Counted from the stretch's first letter, positions 10,740 to 22,096 are shown. The stretch is 64,000 nt of DNA from Cycas panzhihuaensis (GCA_023213395.1 CM041465.1:165113741-165177740); one strand, 5' to 3'. The notes: generated by a model not told the origin, from the letters alone. Numbers and translations: made by a program.

Positions 10740-12055
10740 ACAACACCTGAGAGTGTTATTTCAACACTAGAGGCATAAATTCCAGAGGAAGAGGACAAGG
10801 AAGAAGTAACCCTACAACTAGAACAATCCATACTACTCATACATAGTCAAAATGTTCAAAGAGGAAACCCCTACTAGGAAGATGTTTGTTATGCCTTGAA
10901 TATGGACATTGGAAATCAGATTGCCCAGTGGCGAAAATGCAAAAGGAATTTTATAAAAACTATGGATCGAGTACACACAGAATGGAGGAATGTATGGGCA
11001 AAGGTAAAGCTCTTAATGAGGTTATAATCATACCTAATTCCCCCAAAAATATGAATTTACAAAACAAAAAGCAAACGGCAGAGAATGATTACCCTAATCC
11101 AAAAGTGGAGATTGATCATTTTGTTGTTGCCAAGAAAGCATTAGAGGAAGTTGCTAGGGAGGAAGCAGCCAAGAGCCTACCATTAGAGAAGCCTGAGATT
11201 AAACAAGTATATCGAAGGAAGAATAAAGCAATAGGGATGGAATCATCCAAGAGAACCTTGGAAAGTAATCCATGTGATGTAACTCTCAAATTAGAAGAAC
11301 TCCTGCAAAAACTTGTGCTAATGGAAGCTTTGGTGAAACAACTAAAGCTGACCATTCCATTAGAAAAGATGATAGAATGGATCAAGGGAAGAGTAATTAG
11401 CTCAATGGAAACTACACAAAATCTGAACAAGGTTAAACCCTCATGTGACCTTGACCCTTCAATCAATATGATTATCCTAGCAATCACATTGCAAAATGTT
11501 ATCGTCGATGGAGGAGTGACAATGAATGTGTTGCCCACACAAACTTGGAAAAAACTAGGAAGTCCCCAGTTGACACCTACGAACTACTCATTGAAGTCAA
11601 CAAACAAATTGCTAGTGAAACCTGTGGGCCGGTTGAAAAATATCCAAGTGAATGTAGCAAGAATTGTAGTACCTGTGGATTTTACTATTGTGGATACAGT
11701 AAAAAACATGATAACATACCCTACCTTACTCGATAGGTCATGGTTATATCAAACTAAATGTTTTCAAAGCTAAAGGGATGTGACTTTTACCTTAAGAGAT
11801 GGAGGTAACAAGGTAGCTCTTCCTATGTTGACAAAAGGGAAATATATTGTGGAAGTGGTTCCAGACGATGCATCCAACACGACAATAGCCAACACGGAAA
11901 CATCCTCAACCTTCAATGAAGCCAACCTATATCACACAACGGAAGAAAATGTGAACATGAATAACCCTCAGGAATTCAAGCCAAACTTCTATGGAGAGTT
12001 TCCATCAAAAAGCTCATCAGACGAAGGATGTATGATGGATATGATCAACTACTAG
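10740..12055 (+). pseudogene. gypsy Gag C-terminus and aspartic protease (element H)
   Basis: The frame from 10886 opens with a CCHC knuckle (CLEYGHWKSDC) and a second degenerate one. It then has a lysine-rich linker, then the protease: VIVDGGVTMNVLP near 11503-11541 and a downstream YPTLLDRSWLYQTKCFQS at 11720-11770. The active-site triplet is DGG rather than DSG or DTG, as in element D. A stop at 11771 is followed by more of the same domain in 11780-12055 (DVTFTLRDGGNKV). Fragments before 10886 carry Gly/Arg-rich Gag sequence with stops. Confidence 0.85.
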
Positions 12056-13400
12056 ATGAATAACTCATATGAGATGCAAGCCCCTCATACTGTTGTAATT
12101 TGTTATCTATATGTTCTTCAATTGATAATAAAATAAACAATAAATTAGATTGTATGGGTCCCACTTATAACAATGAATCTTTAAATAATAACTATCTAGT
12201 AAAAGTAGAATTTGAGATAAATAGAAAAGTACATGTAAAAATCCTACCCTCCATTCCCTTTCCCTATCCCAGTTCCCACCCTACCCCCTTCCTAGCTCCA
12301 TACCTCTCAAGGTCGATTTAGGAGATTTGGCCAATCTTCCCTCTAACCTCAAGTAAAGTTCCACTCTTACCCCTGCCTTGGGACAAACAACCAAGATAGA
12401 AAACACTACCCCTACCCCAAACCCCTCTAAAAATATCAACTCCCCAAATTCCCTCTTAGTTAACCCACCAAGCAAAGGTGAGATAACACAAATCTTAAAG
12501 TGTTGGATACAATACTACCCCAAGGGAACCTGGAAGAATCTTATCCTCCAAAGTTTATACCAAAAGATAGAACAAACTTGCAAAGAAGCATGCCCATATT
12601 CTTAGGGGACAAGTTGAAAGGCACTGATCATCTTATTTGTTGCATGGAATATTGGTTAAAATTTAGGGTTTTCAACAAGACTCAATGGGTTCTAGACTTT
12701 GTGCTTACCTTGCAAGACCAAGCCTGGTGGTGGTACATAGCCCACCACCACATCCATTAAACATAGAATGATTTGTAGCCTACATTCCGATTGAGGTCCG
12801 ATCCACCCCAAGGGATATTGATTTTAGGATTTCTTATAGGAGAATGTCCCAACCGACACCTTACCGAGTGTAAACGAGTTTGGAAACATTGAAGCATTCC
12901 CAAATCTCACTGGAGTCACTTGTTTATTCACATATTAGGGACATTAGCAAAAAATTGGTTCCTAAAATAGGAATAGATTAGGGCAGTATCCTAGGACTAG
13001 TTAGAGCATTCATTTGTTAAATCATTTTCTTACTCTTTAGATAATAAAGTAATATGCAAGGTCTTACAAAGCATAAGTGAGGTTAATATGAAAGTAGAAT
13101 AGAATCTTATATCAATTGAAAACACTATGGATACAAAGGACAGTGAAAATGAGGAGAAGGAGGGGAAGGAAGTTCACAACTTTCCTCTAGAATACATAGA
13201 ACCGCACTATGAACAACAAAACATAGAAGAGACCCCTATCTGTAAGTTAAGGGAAAGTAATCACATACAATAAGAGGAACCTAAAACGAACCAAATCAAC
13301 CTCATAACCGAAATAGAACCAAAAAACATCACAATTGGAGACTACTGGGATGGAAAGACCATGGCAAAGGCACAAGCCCTCTTTGAGGAATTCAAGGGCA
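12056..13400 (+). other. spacer between protease and RT of element H
   Basis: No intact frame. The part at 12240-12470 is rich in CCC and Pro codons and corresponds to the Pro-rich spacer of D at 27.83-27.96 kb. The part at 12480-12760 reads like capsid or linker sequence with no domain I can name. Confidence 0.55.
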
Positions 13401-13439
13401 TGTTTGCATGGTCATATAAAGACCTTAAGGGTGTTCCCC

Positions 13440-14110
13440 TAAAAATAAGCCAATAAAACAAAGGCTTTACAAAATGAAGCCCCATTATAAGGAAAAAGGC
13501 AATGCTGAGTTGGATAAAATGCTCGAAGCAGGGTACATCTACAAGATCGAGTACAATGATTGCATGAGCCCGATAGTAGCGGTTCCAAAGAAAAATGAAA
13601 AAATCCGTGTATGTGTAGACTATCAACAATTAAACAAAGTCACTAAGAAAGATCCATTTCCTATCCCTTTTACAGAAGATGTACTAGAAACAAAGAAGTA
13701 TACTCATATATGGACGGGTTCAATGGATATAATCAAGTAAGCATTGAGTTGGAAGATCAATCCAAACGACCTTTGTAATAGAATGGGGAACTTATGCTTA
13801 TCGAGTGATGCCTTTTGGACTAACAAATGCACCGATAACATTTTTGAGAATAGTGTTCAATATCTTCAATAAACTAGTAGGGGAAACAGTGGCAGTATTC
13901 CTTGACGATTGGACTCTATATGGAATAATGAAAAATGATATAGAAAACCTCAGAACAATATTACAAACATGTTGAAAAAATAAATAGTATTTGAATCTAG
14001 AAAAATGCACCTTCTTAGTACCCTTTGGAAACCTTCTAGGACATGTTATTAGCAAAGAGGGATTACTAACAGACCTGACAAAAGTAGCCACTATTTTACA
14101 TTATCCCCAA
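13440..14110 (+). pseudogene. gypsy reverse transcriptase (element H)
   Basis: Blocks seen in order: YKMKPHYKEKGNAELDKML; SPIVAVPKKNEKIRVCVDYQ (13567-13626); a frameshift near 13720; GFNGYNQVSIELED; then AVFLDDWTLYG near 13890-13922 with the active-site Asp pair; and LEKCTFLVPFGNLLGHVIS. These are consecutive gypsy RT motifs. At least four stops or shifts interrupt them. Confidence 0.88.
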
Positions 14111-14149
14111 CCTTAAAATCATAAGCAAATCAAGGGATTCTTGTGTTTA

Positions 14150-14800
14150 ACATGCTACTATCACAAGTTTGTAAAAGGATATATGTAGATATCTGGACCC
14201 CTAAAGTATCTATTAAAAAAGGAAGTAGATTGGGAATGGGGACTGGAGTAGCAAAAAGCATTCGAAACCTTGAAACAACCAATAGCTTTAGCACCTTTGC
14301 TGTGATTTCTAGATTGGAGCAAGATATTCCACGTACATGTCGATGCCTCCCAATTCACCATTGGATGTATTCTAGCACAACTAAGAGAAATTAATATAGA
14401 TCAACCTATTTACTTTGCAAGCCATAAACTAACTTGAGCATAACAAAACTATACAACTACAGAGAGAGAAGGATTATGAATGGTTTATGCCCTACAGAAG
14501 TTTCGGCACTATGTCCTATCCAATCCCTTCATATTTTATGTGGATCACCAAGCGTTGATGTATTTGGTAAATAAACCACTATTAAGGGGACATATCAGTC
14601 GATGGTTAATGTTATTTCAAGAATTCACTTTTTGGATTGTGGTAAAACCCGAGAAATCCCACATAATTCTAGACCAACTATCCAAAATTCACAATGGAAA
14701 AAAAGATGTAGGGTTGCATGATGATTTTCCTGACACAACACTATTTAGCATTGAAGTTATCCCTATTGAATGGTATCAATACATTATTGAGTTCCTAATC
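14150..14800 (+). pseudogene. gypsy RNase H (element H)
   Basis: Reading across frames gives HVHVDASQFTIGCILAQ (14330-14380, first catalytic Asp), YFASHKLT, YTTTEREG (catalytic Glu), then a 140-residue open frame at 14480-14902. That frame has FIFYVDHQALMYLVNK (Asp), HISRWLMLFQEFTF and ILDQLSKIHNG. The tail PIEWYQYIIEFL at 14766-14800 is typical of this gypsy lineage. The open frame beyond about 14810 belongs to copia element G and is fused only by chance. Confidence 0.88.
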
Positions 14801-14810
14801 ACAGGTCAAT

Positions 14811-15075
14811 GTCCTCTTTCCAGAAGCATAACTTTGATGCATGGAGTGAAAATCATAGTGGTGCAGAGATCATCCTTGGAGATGTTCGCATGGTGCCGGT
14901 AGAAGGTGTTTGCAAAATTTCCTTGGTAGGTGATAAGTTTACAGGGGTCTACTATGTACCCAAGATGTAGTTGAATTTGCTTCCAACCTGAGAAATCTAC
15001 AAACAAGGAATGAAGGTAGAGCTTTATCATGATACATGTCTAATTAAGGATCCTAAACAAAATTTCTCTATCATT
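14811..15075 (+). pseudogene. copia protease fragment, left piece of element G
   Basis: The translation reads GAEIILGDVRMVP, then FTGVYYVPKM, then VELYHDTCLIKDP. This is the central and C-terminal part of a copia protease, matching element I at 37071-37300. The last codons continue directly at 33822 once element E1 and one copy of its 5-bp duplication are removed. Gag, the protease active site and the 5' LTR of G are missing. The junction with H is within a few bases of 14810. Confidence 0.85.
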
Positions 15076-15616
15076 TGTTAAAACCTTCATGCCCTAAGCA
15101 TTAAGTCTTGACCTTGGGCAATTGTAATTTGGTCACTTTAGGCTTTATGCTAAAGTGATCTTTTGTTCTATTTTTAAATTGTCTTTTGTCTTATATGGTT
15201 ATTTCCACATGTGCTTAGTGGAAAGTCAACTTTGGATGGCTACACTTGTCACCATCCTAATCCCTGTGGAAAGTAGAGTTTTATTCAGAATTTTCTTGTA
15301 CCTTTGATCAGTGACATGTCTAAATCCTGATCATTGAATCTCCTTTATAAGGAGGCCTACTTTCCTTGTTTTGTAATAATGTAGTAATCTTGGAGTCAGT
15401 ATTATGCTGCTATAGCTTTTCTTATGAGTTGAGTTTGAGATTAATTCTCCTCCCTATTTTGCTTGTATAATAGGTTGAGTTGTAGTTGAATCTCCTCCCT
15501 AATCCTCATGTTATGTAGTCCATGTTTCTATCAATCAAGCATTATCTTTCATGGTTTATGTGTCCTATTCTGTTCCTCAAATAGATCCTAGTTCATTTTC
15601 ATTTCTCTTCCTCTCG
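15076..15616 (+). repeat. 5' LTR of element E1
   Basis: 541 bp, starting TGTTAAAACC. It ends CTCTCG, where the 3' LTR ends CTCTCA, so the final CA is mutated here. By eye about 11 substitutions separate the two LTRs over the first 255 positions. A TATA-like segment and the transcription start have not been placed. Confidence 0.93.
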
Positions 15617-15619
15617 ATT

Positions 15620-15631
15620 TGGTATCAAAGC
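15620..15631 (+). other. primer binding site of element E1
   Basis: TGGTATCAAAGC, three bases inside the LTR, one base from the common initiator-Met form. Element I has the same variant. Confidence 0.9.
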
Positions 15632-18504
15632 AAAGCTTTTGAGGAGCGGATTTAGGCGTTATTGTACTCTAGGCTTGGTGACAACCTTTGCCATACAAAG
15701 GCAATCCAATGGGAGTAAGAAGTAATTTCTTGAAAGTTTTTTGTTGAACTGTTGATTTTGTTATTGAAGGGATTTATGGTACTTAAGCTTGTAAATCTTG
15801 TAGTTGAAGAAGCTAACACTGTGAGCAAAACAAAAAAGGAGGCTTTTTGGATCTTGTGTAAAGCTCATATTGCAGGTTATTTTGACAAGGAGATACTTGT
15901 TGTTTTATTAAGGTTTTGGGCTTCTTTCATGGCATATGAAGCCATTATGTATGCAAAATTCACAAAGATTTGTAATTAGCAATCATTGCAAAATTTTTGA
16001 TTTGTAATTTTGCATTCTTGTCTTAAAAAAAAAGGAAAAAAGGGTGGTTGTTCAGTGGTTCTCTAGTGGTCTTGTTGCAAGGTTGAATAAAAATTTAACT
16101 AGGGTTTACCTGAAATTATTCTCATTAAAGAGAATATGTATTAAACATTTTTTTGGAGCCTCTCTTTATGTTTGTCGGTCCTCATTGTGCCAATAGACTG
16201 TTGGCTCACTTTATCATTGATTAAAAAAAAGGAATCTAATTGGTTGTGGTTTAACTCTGTGAATTGATCACTTTCCTATTGCACTATCCTCTCCCTAAGA
16301 TTCATTGGTTTGTGTGTTAGAGGACCTGGGCGCATCTCATGACCTGCGTCTCTCTTATGGCTACCTACCTTCAACTTGCACATTCTTAGCATCTCTCGTG
16401 GTGGCTTCGTGTTCCTGGCGTGACTCCTATGCACAGTTTGGCTCCTGTACATTAGCGGCTCCTGCGTACTACATGTTTCTTGCGTGGGCGGCTCCTATGT
16501 ACTACATGTTTCTTGAGTGGGCGACTCCTCTCTGGCCTCAACCAGTGATTGGACGTTTCTTACCTACGTGCGGCTCTCTTGTCACATCTCATGGCTCTGC
16601 GTGGCTCTCCTCTCCTTCCGTGGCTCCTATGTGCTCGTGCGGCTCCCGCACTCTCCTTCTGTGGCTCCTGGGTGCTCATGCGGCTCCCACACTCTCCTCC
16701 TGTAGCTCCTGCATGGTGCGGCTCCCTGCAATCGGCTCTGGTGGTGAGAAGATCCTCTGGCATGAGGACAATATCAACTGCACACTGGTAAATCCGCCTA
16801 TAGATTCGCAATCTGGCCGCTGGTGATCTCGTTCGCTGCAAATTCGATTCGCACTTCATCATCGCCCACCATTTTTTAACAAACAAAAATTTTTCATTTA
16901 TCAAATGTTTTTGACCTTAGGTTATGCAATTGGGAATATTCTCTTATGGATACCTACCTTCGACTTGCACATTCTTGGCATCTCTCGTGGTGGCTTCATG
17001 TCCCTGGCGTGACTCCTATGCACAGTGCGGCTCTCGTACATTAGTGACTCCTATGTACTACATGTTTCTTGCGTGGATGGCTCCTATGTACTACAAGTTT
17101 CTTGCGTGGGCGGCTCCTCTCTGCCCTCAACCAGTGATTGGACGTTTCTTACCTACGTGCGGCTCTCTTGTCACATCTCGTGGCTCTATGTGGATCTCCT
17201 CTCCTTCTATGGCTCCTATGTGCTCGTGCAGCTCATGCACTCTCCTTTCGTGGCTCCTGTATGCTCATGCAGCTCCCGCACTCTCCTCCCGTAGCTCCTG
17301 CGTGGTGCGGCTCCCTACAATCGGCTCTGGTGGTGAGAAGATCCTCTGGCATGAGGATAATATCAACTGCACACTGGTAAATCTGCCTACAGATTCGTAA
17401 TCTGGCCATTGGTAATCTTGTTCACCGCAGATTCGATTTGCATTTCATCGTCGCCTGCCATTTTTGAACAAACAAAAATGCTTCATTTATCAAATGTTTT
17501 TGACCTTAGGTTATGCAATTCGGAATATACTCTATATATTCTTTTTTTTATTTTTGAATTATAACCTAAGTGTCATATATCTTTACCCTTTTTTTCTTTG
17601 TCTTTTAATTGTAACGTTTTTCTATGGCCTTTGTTTAGTGTGTTAATCACACTAATCATTATTAAAAAATTTGCAAGTGTATTTTTGAACTAAATTCACT
17701 ATTATTAAATGATTATTATCATTGGTATAAATAATGCTAAGCTCCTTGCAAGGTGACTTAGGTCGTTAAAAGTGGGCCACAGGTGACTTAAAATTCAATC
17801 TTTTTAGGATTTCCTCTTAGTGTGCTAATCACACTAACATTGTAAAAATTTTGCATGTGATTTGGTGATTTAATCACCTTCATTTGGTTTATTTTAAAGC
17901 CTAAATTGTACCACTTATTTCACTTTTTGCTCATTGGGCTCCCTGCGTGGTGACTCGAATTAAGTGAAGCAAGACTCCAAACTCAAAAAAAAAGGGGACC
18001 ACAATCAATTAAAAATATCATTTTCTTTGCGTGTGGGGACCATGTTTCAATCTCAAGTATTTGTGGCAGTTGATTTGCTTCTTAAAATTGTTTGATTAAG
18101 GCATTAAAATATGTTATTTGCAGTTGTTGAATACCTCGTTTAGATATTGAATTATGCATTTAGTTGAATACACTGTCAGTCAAACAACTGTTTTGTATTT
18201 ATTGAAGCACTTTGATGAAGTTTGTAGCAACTTAAAAGACCTACAAGCACATTTTTTAGCATAATTTAACCCACCTTATAAATCAATTAAAATATTAAGT
18301 GGGGAGGTTCAAAAAGAGTATTTTACTCTGCCTAAAATGTACTGGTAACTTGGCCAACACTGATTTTGTTATCAAGTTAGACGCCTTGCGAGTGAAGCCC
18401 TTCATTCAGTCCACATTTTCTTTAGTCCTGTACTGATTAAATTTGGATATCAAGTGGAACTTAAGCGGTGTAAACTCAATAGTTTCCAAGTTTTTTATCA
18501 GCTA
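15632..18504 (+). other. long leader of element E1
   Basis: 2.9 kb between primer site and gag start. It contains a tandem duplication (16352-17533), described separately. It also has a partial direct repeat of about 45 bp around 17634 and 17816, both containing TTAGTGTG, TAATCACACTAA and TTTGCAAGTG-like words. The 17.5-18.5 kb part is homologous to the leader of J at 40.4-41.57 kb. An open frame at 15752-15979 (75 residues) has no recognisable similarity and is probably not a gene. Confidence 0.7.
16352..17533 (+). repeat. tandem duplication, unit about 589 bp, two copies
   Basis: Copy 1 starts at 16352 and copy 2 at 16941, both with CTCTTATGG followed by TACCTACCTTC. The copies stay aligned through a GC-rich core made of short CGGCTCC/GTGGCTC/TACTACATGTTTCTTG words to a shared end containing TTTTTGACCTTAGGTTATGC (16908 and 17498). 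The core has internal sub-repeats and is more GC-rich than the surrounding sequence. Overlapping open frames in all plus-strand phases reflect the repeat composition, not protein coding. Confidence 0.88.
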
Positions 18505-19309
18505 CATGGCAACTCAAATGCTTAACGCCAACACAATCAAGTTAACAAGTGCTAAAAACTATCTAACATGGAAGAAGCAAGCAAAAAATCTACTGATAAT
18601 GAATGAGTTATGGGGTTATGTTTCTGGCACAATTGCCAAACCCGAACCAACTCCAGATCCAGCAAATCCATGTAATTTGATACCTATTGAACCTATTGCA
18701 TTAGCTGCATTTAAAGTAAAAGATGAAGTTGCGCTTGCATTTATTCATTTGTCTGTCAGTGATAGTGTTGATCAAAATATTGAATCTACAACTACATCAA
18801 AGAAAGCTTGGGATATAATTGCATCTTTATATGAACAGAGAGATGATGCTCAAATCGTGATGTATAAAGCTAAGTTGTTTAGTTTGTAATATGTTGCACC
18901 TATGATAGCTTATTTGTCATCTATTAAAGCTATCAGTAATCAGCTGATAGCTCTTGGAAAACCAATCTCAAATGAAGATCTAGTCACAGCAACAATTCAT
19001 GCTCTTATTAAAGAATACAACGGCTTCATCTCAGATATCTCTAGAAATGGCATGTTATCTATTCTAACTTTCAATGAGTTAGAATGATTATTGTTGCAAG
19101 AAGAAGAAATCTACTCACGGCAAGATGAGGCAAGCACATCAGGTGCTTTTACAGCTAAGTTTAAAGTGAAACAACCATTTCAATCCAAGCAAAATTTTTT
19201 GAAGAAATTTGGCAGTCTTAATGTTAAGTTTAAGACTGTCATTTGTCATTACTGTGGTAAAGCAAGCCACATCCAAACAGAATGTAGAAAGAGACAAAGT
19301 GATCTATGA
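18505..19309 (+). pseudogene. copia Gag (element E1)
   Basis: Starts MATQMLNANTIKLTSAKNYL at 18505. UBN2-type Gag continues to a TAA at 18887, resumes in frame, meets a TGA at 19085, then continues with ALLLQEEEIY-like sequence. It ends with the CCHC knuckle CHYCGKASHIQTEC near 19240-19281. A Gln/Asn-rich tail lies at 19310-19400. The start codon is the Met matching the other two family copies rather than the upstream Met at 18443. Two stops make it non-functional. Confidence 0.9.
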
Positions 19310-19435
19310 CAACAACAACAATAGGAACAAAATCAACGTCAGCAACATCAACAGAATCAACGCCAGCAACAACAATAGCTTCAAGGACCAACTCGAGGTG
19401 CATTCCAAGGTGATCATCAAGGAAATCCTAGAAGG

Positions 19436-19822
19436 ATGTCTCATGGTGGTTTTCAAGGCCACACAGCTCAGCATGATCAAAGTGACACGAGCTTTTATGC
19501 ATACAATGGTAGTCACAATGACAACACTTGGATCATAGGTTCTAGCGCATCATGTCATATGACAGGTGATGCAAAATTGTTATCAAATTTTCAAGAATGC
19601 AAGGGAGAAACAGTGACATTTTGGGACAATGCCACTGTTGAGATATTAGGTGTAGGACAAATTGCACCTCATGATGATCAACATCCTACATTTCCTAGTG
19701 GCAATGTGTTCTTAGTTCCTAGGATGCCTAAAAATTTACTCTCTATTAGTCAATTAGATAAACAACAGATGAGTGTACTATTCAAAGACAGGAAATGTAT
19801 AATTCAGAACAAAGAAGATTAG
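19436..19822 (+). pseudogene. copia aspartic protease (element E1)
   Basis: The active-site region reads TWIIGSSASCHMTGD near 19527-19570 where TWIIDSGASCHMT is expected. Both the catalytic Asp and the following Gly are changed. The downstream landmarks are intact: a GETVTFWDNATVEILGVG block and VFLVPRMPKNLLSISQL. The frame closes at a stop at 19820. Confidence 0.9.
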
Positions 19823-19899
19823 ATAGTTGCCAATAGGTCATGAAGATCATGGCCTCTATAAATTAGACGCAATATCTAGATTATCTCATGCCTTTATCT

Positions 19900-20314
19900 C
19901 CCATTCTGTCAATAAGATTCAGTTATGACATGAGCAACTTGGACATCTAAATTTGGACAGTATAAGATAGATGTTTAGGCAAAATATGGTTCATGGGTTA
20001 CCCAAACTTTCTGGGGATAACTACCTTTAACAACATCGTCAACCTTTTTAGAAAGGTAAGTCCTAGAGAGCTCACCAATTTTTGCAACTGATCCATTCTA
20101 ACATTTGTGGACCCATGTCCACTCAATCACATGGAGGATCTTCTTTCTTCGTGACTTTTATTGATGATTACTCACATAAAGTGTGGATCTATTTTCTTAA
20201 GCATAAGTCAGAAGCACATAACAAGTTTAAAGAATTTAAACTTGTTGTTGAAAATGAAACAGGCATGAGGATTAAGATACTCAGATCCGATAATGGTGGT
20301 GAGTATACATCCAA
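19900..20314 (+). pseudogene. copia integrase, first half (element E1)
   Basis: 19920-20060 holds a broken HHCC domain with several stops. 20082-20314 is open: LIHSNICGPMSTQS, then FIDDYSHKVWIYFLKH with the first catalytic Asp, then KILRSDNGGEYTS with the second. It stops at 20314 where element C inserted. The reading resumes at 30934 as EFNQYC without loss once the 5-bp duplication is removed. Confidence 0.92.
20310..20314. repeat. target site duplication of element C, left copy (TCCAA)
   Basis: TCCAA directly before the LTR start, identical to 30929-30933 directly after the other LTR. Confidence 0.93.
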
Positions 20315-20671
20315 TGTTAAAATAACATGGAAAGCATTCATCAACATACGCTAAACAAAATCAATGAACAAGAATCACAATGTATTAACTCAACGTCAAC
20401 AGATTATATCATAACACTAATCGTACCATGGACTCTACATGAGTCTCCATGATAACTTGTCTTTCATATACCACCTCAACCACTTTTATATACTAAGTAG
20501 GTGGGAGATCACACTATAGATCTAATGCATGTGGGACTATTACCTTTACTCTAACTAATGACATTACACCACTAACTTAACCAATGTTAGGATGACAAAT
20601 GACTCTTACGCTCTAATACTTGAGACTATTGACCCTAAGACTCACACAACATTAAATATTATATTCTAACA
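20315..20671 (-). repeat. 3' LTR of element C
   Basis: Starts TGTTAAAATAACATGG and ends TTCTAACA. Same length as 30572-30928, with about 10 substitutions by eye. The polypurine tract complement CCTCCCCTTAATG follows at 20672-20684. Confidence 0.95.
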
Positions 20672-20684
20672 CCTCCCCTTAATG
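20672..20684 (-). other. polypurine tract of element C
   Basis: Element strand CATTAAGGGGAGG directly before the LTR start. Confidence 0.85.
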
Positions 20685-20740
20685 TTTAATGTTTGAACTA
20701 ACGACAATTTGACATGACTGACACACATTGACATAGGACT

Positions 20741-21649
20741 TTACTTGAGTTTAAGACTACAGAAACTAAAGACAACATGACAAAACTGACATAGGCCTTG
20801 ACTTGGCTTGTCTTTGAAGTGATGTTTGAACTTCCATCTCTTGAGTCTTGGAATCTTTCTGATGATGATGTCTTGAGCTTTGTCTTCATCCAATGCATTG
20901 CAAAACGTGTATGTCTTGTTTGTAATGTTACCTCCTGTTTCCTGTTTGATGAATCTTTTTGTGTACTCCTGGGAGAGGTATGGTCGTCCTGGAATGAATA
21001 TGAAGTAAATTGACTTGTCCTTGTCTATTTCCAAACCTGCTAAGACGATTGACTTTTCAATCCATGGATTACTTCCTTGAAAGGGAATGAGCAATAATGA
21101 TCCATTTCCGAATTTCCTTTGCTCAAAAACAAGATACTTTGTTCCTTTTATGTTATCCAAGGAATTCATTGTGCCAAGGATGATGAGACTCTTCATTATG
21201 GTCATATGCACGTATTTCCTTGTTACTGCTACACAAATGTGAAACATTACTTTGATATGATTGAGCTTCAAGGTCAAGAACCTGCAGTGATCTTGATGCA
21301 CAAGATTTTGATTATATGATATTCTTCCCATGTTTCTTCTTTCTTTGGAAGAATATTCTAATGACCTTGTAGGGTATGTTGTCATAATTTGGATTCTCTC
21401 AAAGATGAACATAGAGATTGAATTGAGAGATATTATGGAAAGTCTCCAACACATGTATATCAATGTGTATCCCGACATCATTTGAATTCTAGTCGTAAAT
21501 TTGTTGACACAAACTAGGATGATTTTGTCCATACCTTTTGTTAAGCTACTTGTGTCCCCATGGACTATTACCGGTAAAGATTGATGTCTAGAATTTTCAA
21601 CCTCCAAAGCCGGTTCCTTGATGAGACTTAAGGTATTTGATGGAGTCAA
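20741..21649 (-). CDS. unidentified 302-residue open frame in element C
   Basis: A long open frame downstream of the gag remnant and upstream of the polypurine tract of C. I recognise no domain, zinc finger, protease or polymerase motif, signal peptide or convincing membrane segment. It is not in the phase of the gag remnant and starts inside low-complexity coding. Gag-only element F has nothing of this size at the same place. It may be a chance frame, a decayed gag C-terminus read out of phase, or captured sequence. Listed because of its length only. Confidence 0.25.
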   Translation of the reverse strand: MTPSNTLSLIKEPALEVENSRHQSLPVIVHGDTSSLTKGMDKIILVCVNKFTTRIQMMSGYTLIYMCWRLSIISLNSISMFIFERIQIMTTYPTRSLEYSSKERRNMGRISYNQNLVHQDHCRFLTLKLNHIKVMFHICVAVTRKYVHMTIMKSLIILGTMNSLDNIKGTKYLVFEQRKFGNGSLLLIPFQGSNPWIEKSIVLAGLEIDKDKSIYFIFIPGRPYLSQEYTKRFIKQETGGNITNKTYTFCNALDEDKAQDIIIRKIPRLKRWKFKHHFKDKPSQGLCQFCHVVFSFCSLKLK

Positions 21650-21689
21650 AACTTTGTCATGCTACTTTTCCCTTTTTTCTTTCCTCTTC

Positions 21690-22096
21690 AACTTCTTTTT
21701 CGAGTTCTTTATCTTTTTTATATGCTTTTGTGCCTCTTCAGGACCCTGTTCATATACTGCTTTTAGCAAGTTCCATGCCTCTTCAACTAAGTCCATATTT
21801 TGAAGTGCTTATACAAGAAAGTGATATGAGGAATGAAGGTTCTTCTTATCGAAGGCTACAATCATAGCGTCAATGGCTACTCTATTTTTCATTTTGAAGG
21901 TTACCTCCCCTTCTTCGTTAATCGAAACTTTTCCAAGCATAAGGTTCCATAATCCTTTAATCCTGAAAACACATTCCATTTTGATTTTCCAAATTCGAAA
22001 GTTATCACCAACATATTTGGGCAAAACTATGTTCGTGTCGGTTACCCAAAACTCCTTTTTTTCTACTACAAAGGTAATAATGTCACTTAACTCCAT
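21690..22096 (-). pseudogene. UBN2-like Gag remnant of element C
   Basis: From MELSDIITFVVEKKEFWV at 22096 it reads VGDNFRIWKIKMECVFRIKGLWNLM, then NRVAIDAMIVAF. After a TAA at about 21809 it continues in the same frame with LVEEAWNLLKAVYEQGPEEA until about 21690. The same sequence of motifs occurs in element F at 62.9-62.5 kb: a W-x-IK(I/M) block, then an (A/R)-x-GLW block, then AW-x-(F/L)LK-x-V(F/Y)EQ. This Gag family normally precedes polymerase genes, but none follows here. No zinc knuckle is visible. Confidence 0.75.

Larger units (their letters stand above)
10688..14810 (+). mobile_element. Ty3/gypsy element H, right piece (Tat-like clade suspected)
   Basis: The order is gag zinc-knuckle region, protease, spacer, reverse transcriptase, RNase H, all on the plus strand and full of stops. 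The protease and spacer match element D at 26.4-27.7 kb, so H and D are one family. H keeps RT and RNase H, which D has lost; H has no visible integrase or LTR. It ends where copia element G begins at about 14810. The RNase H region (YTTTEREG...FRHYVLSNPF...DQLSKI) suggests a Tat-like, non-chromovirus gypsy lineage. Confidence 0.85.

Noticed and set aside
11116-11538. 140-residue minus-strand open frame
   Set aside because: Antisense to the protease region of H, which has clear motifs on the plus strand.
16305-17400. Overlapping open frames of up to 173 residues in several plus-strand phases, with Cys/Ser/Leu-rich translations
   Set aside because: They arise from a GC-rich tandem duplication with short sub-repeats that is open in several phases at once. 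No domain, and it lies in an LTR-element leader.
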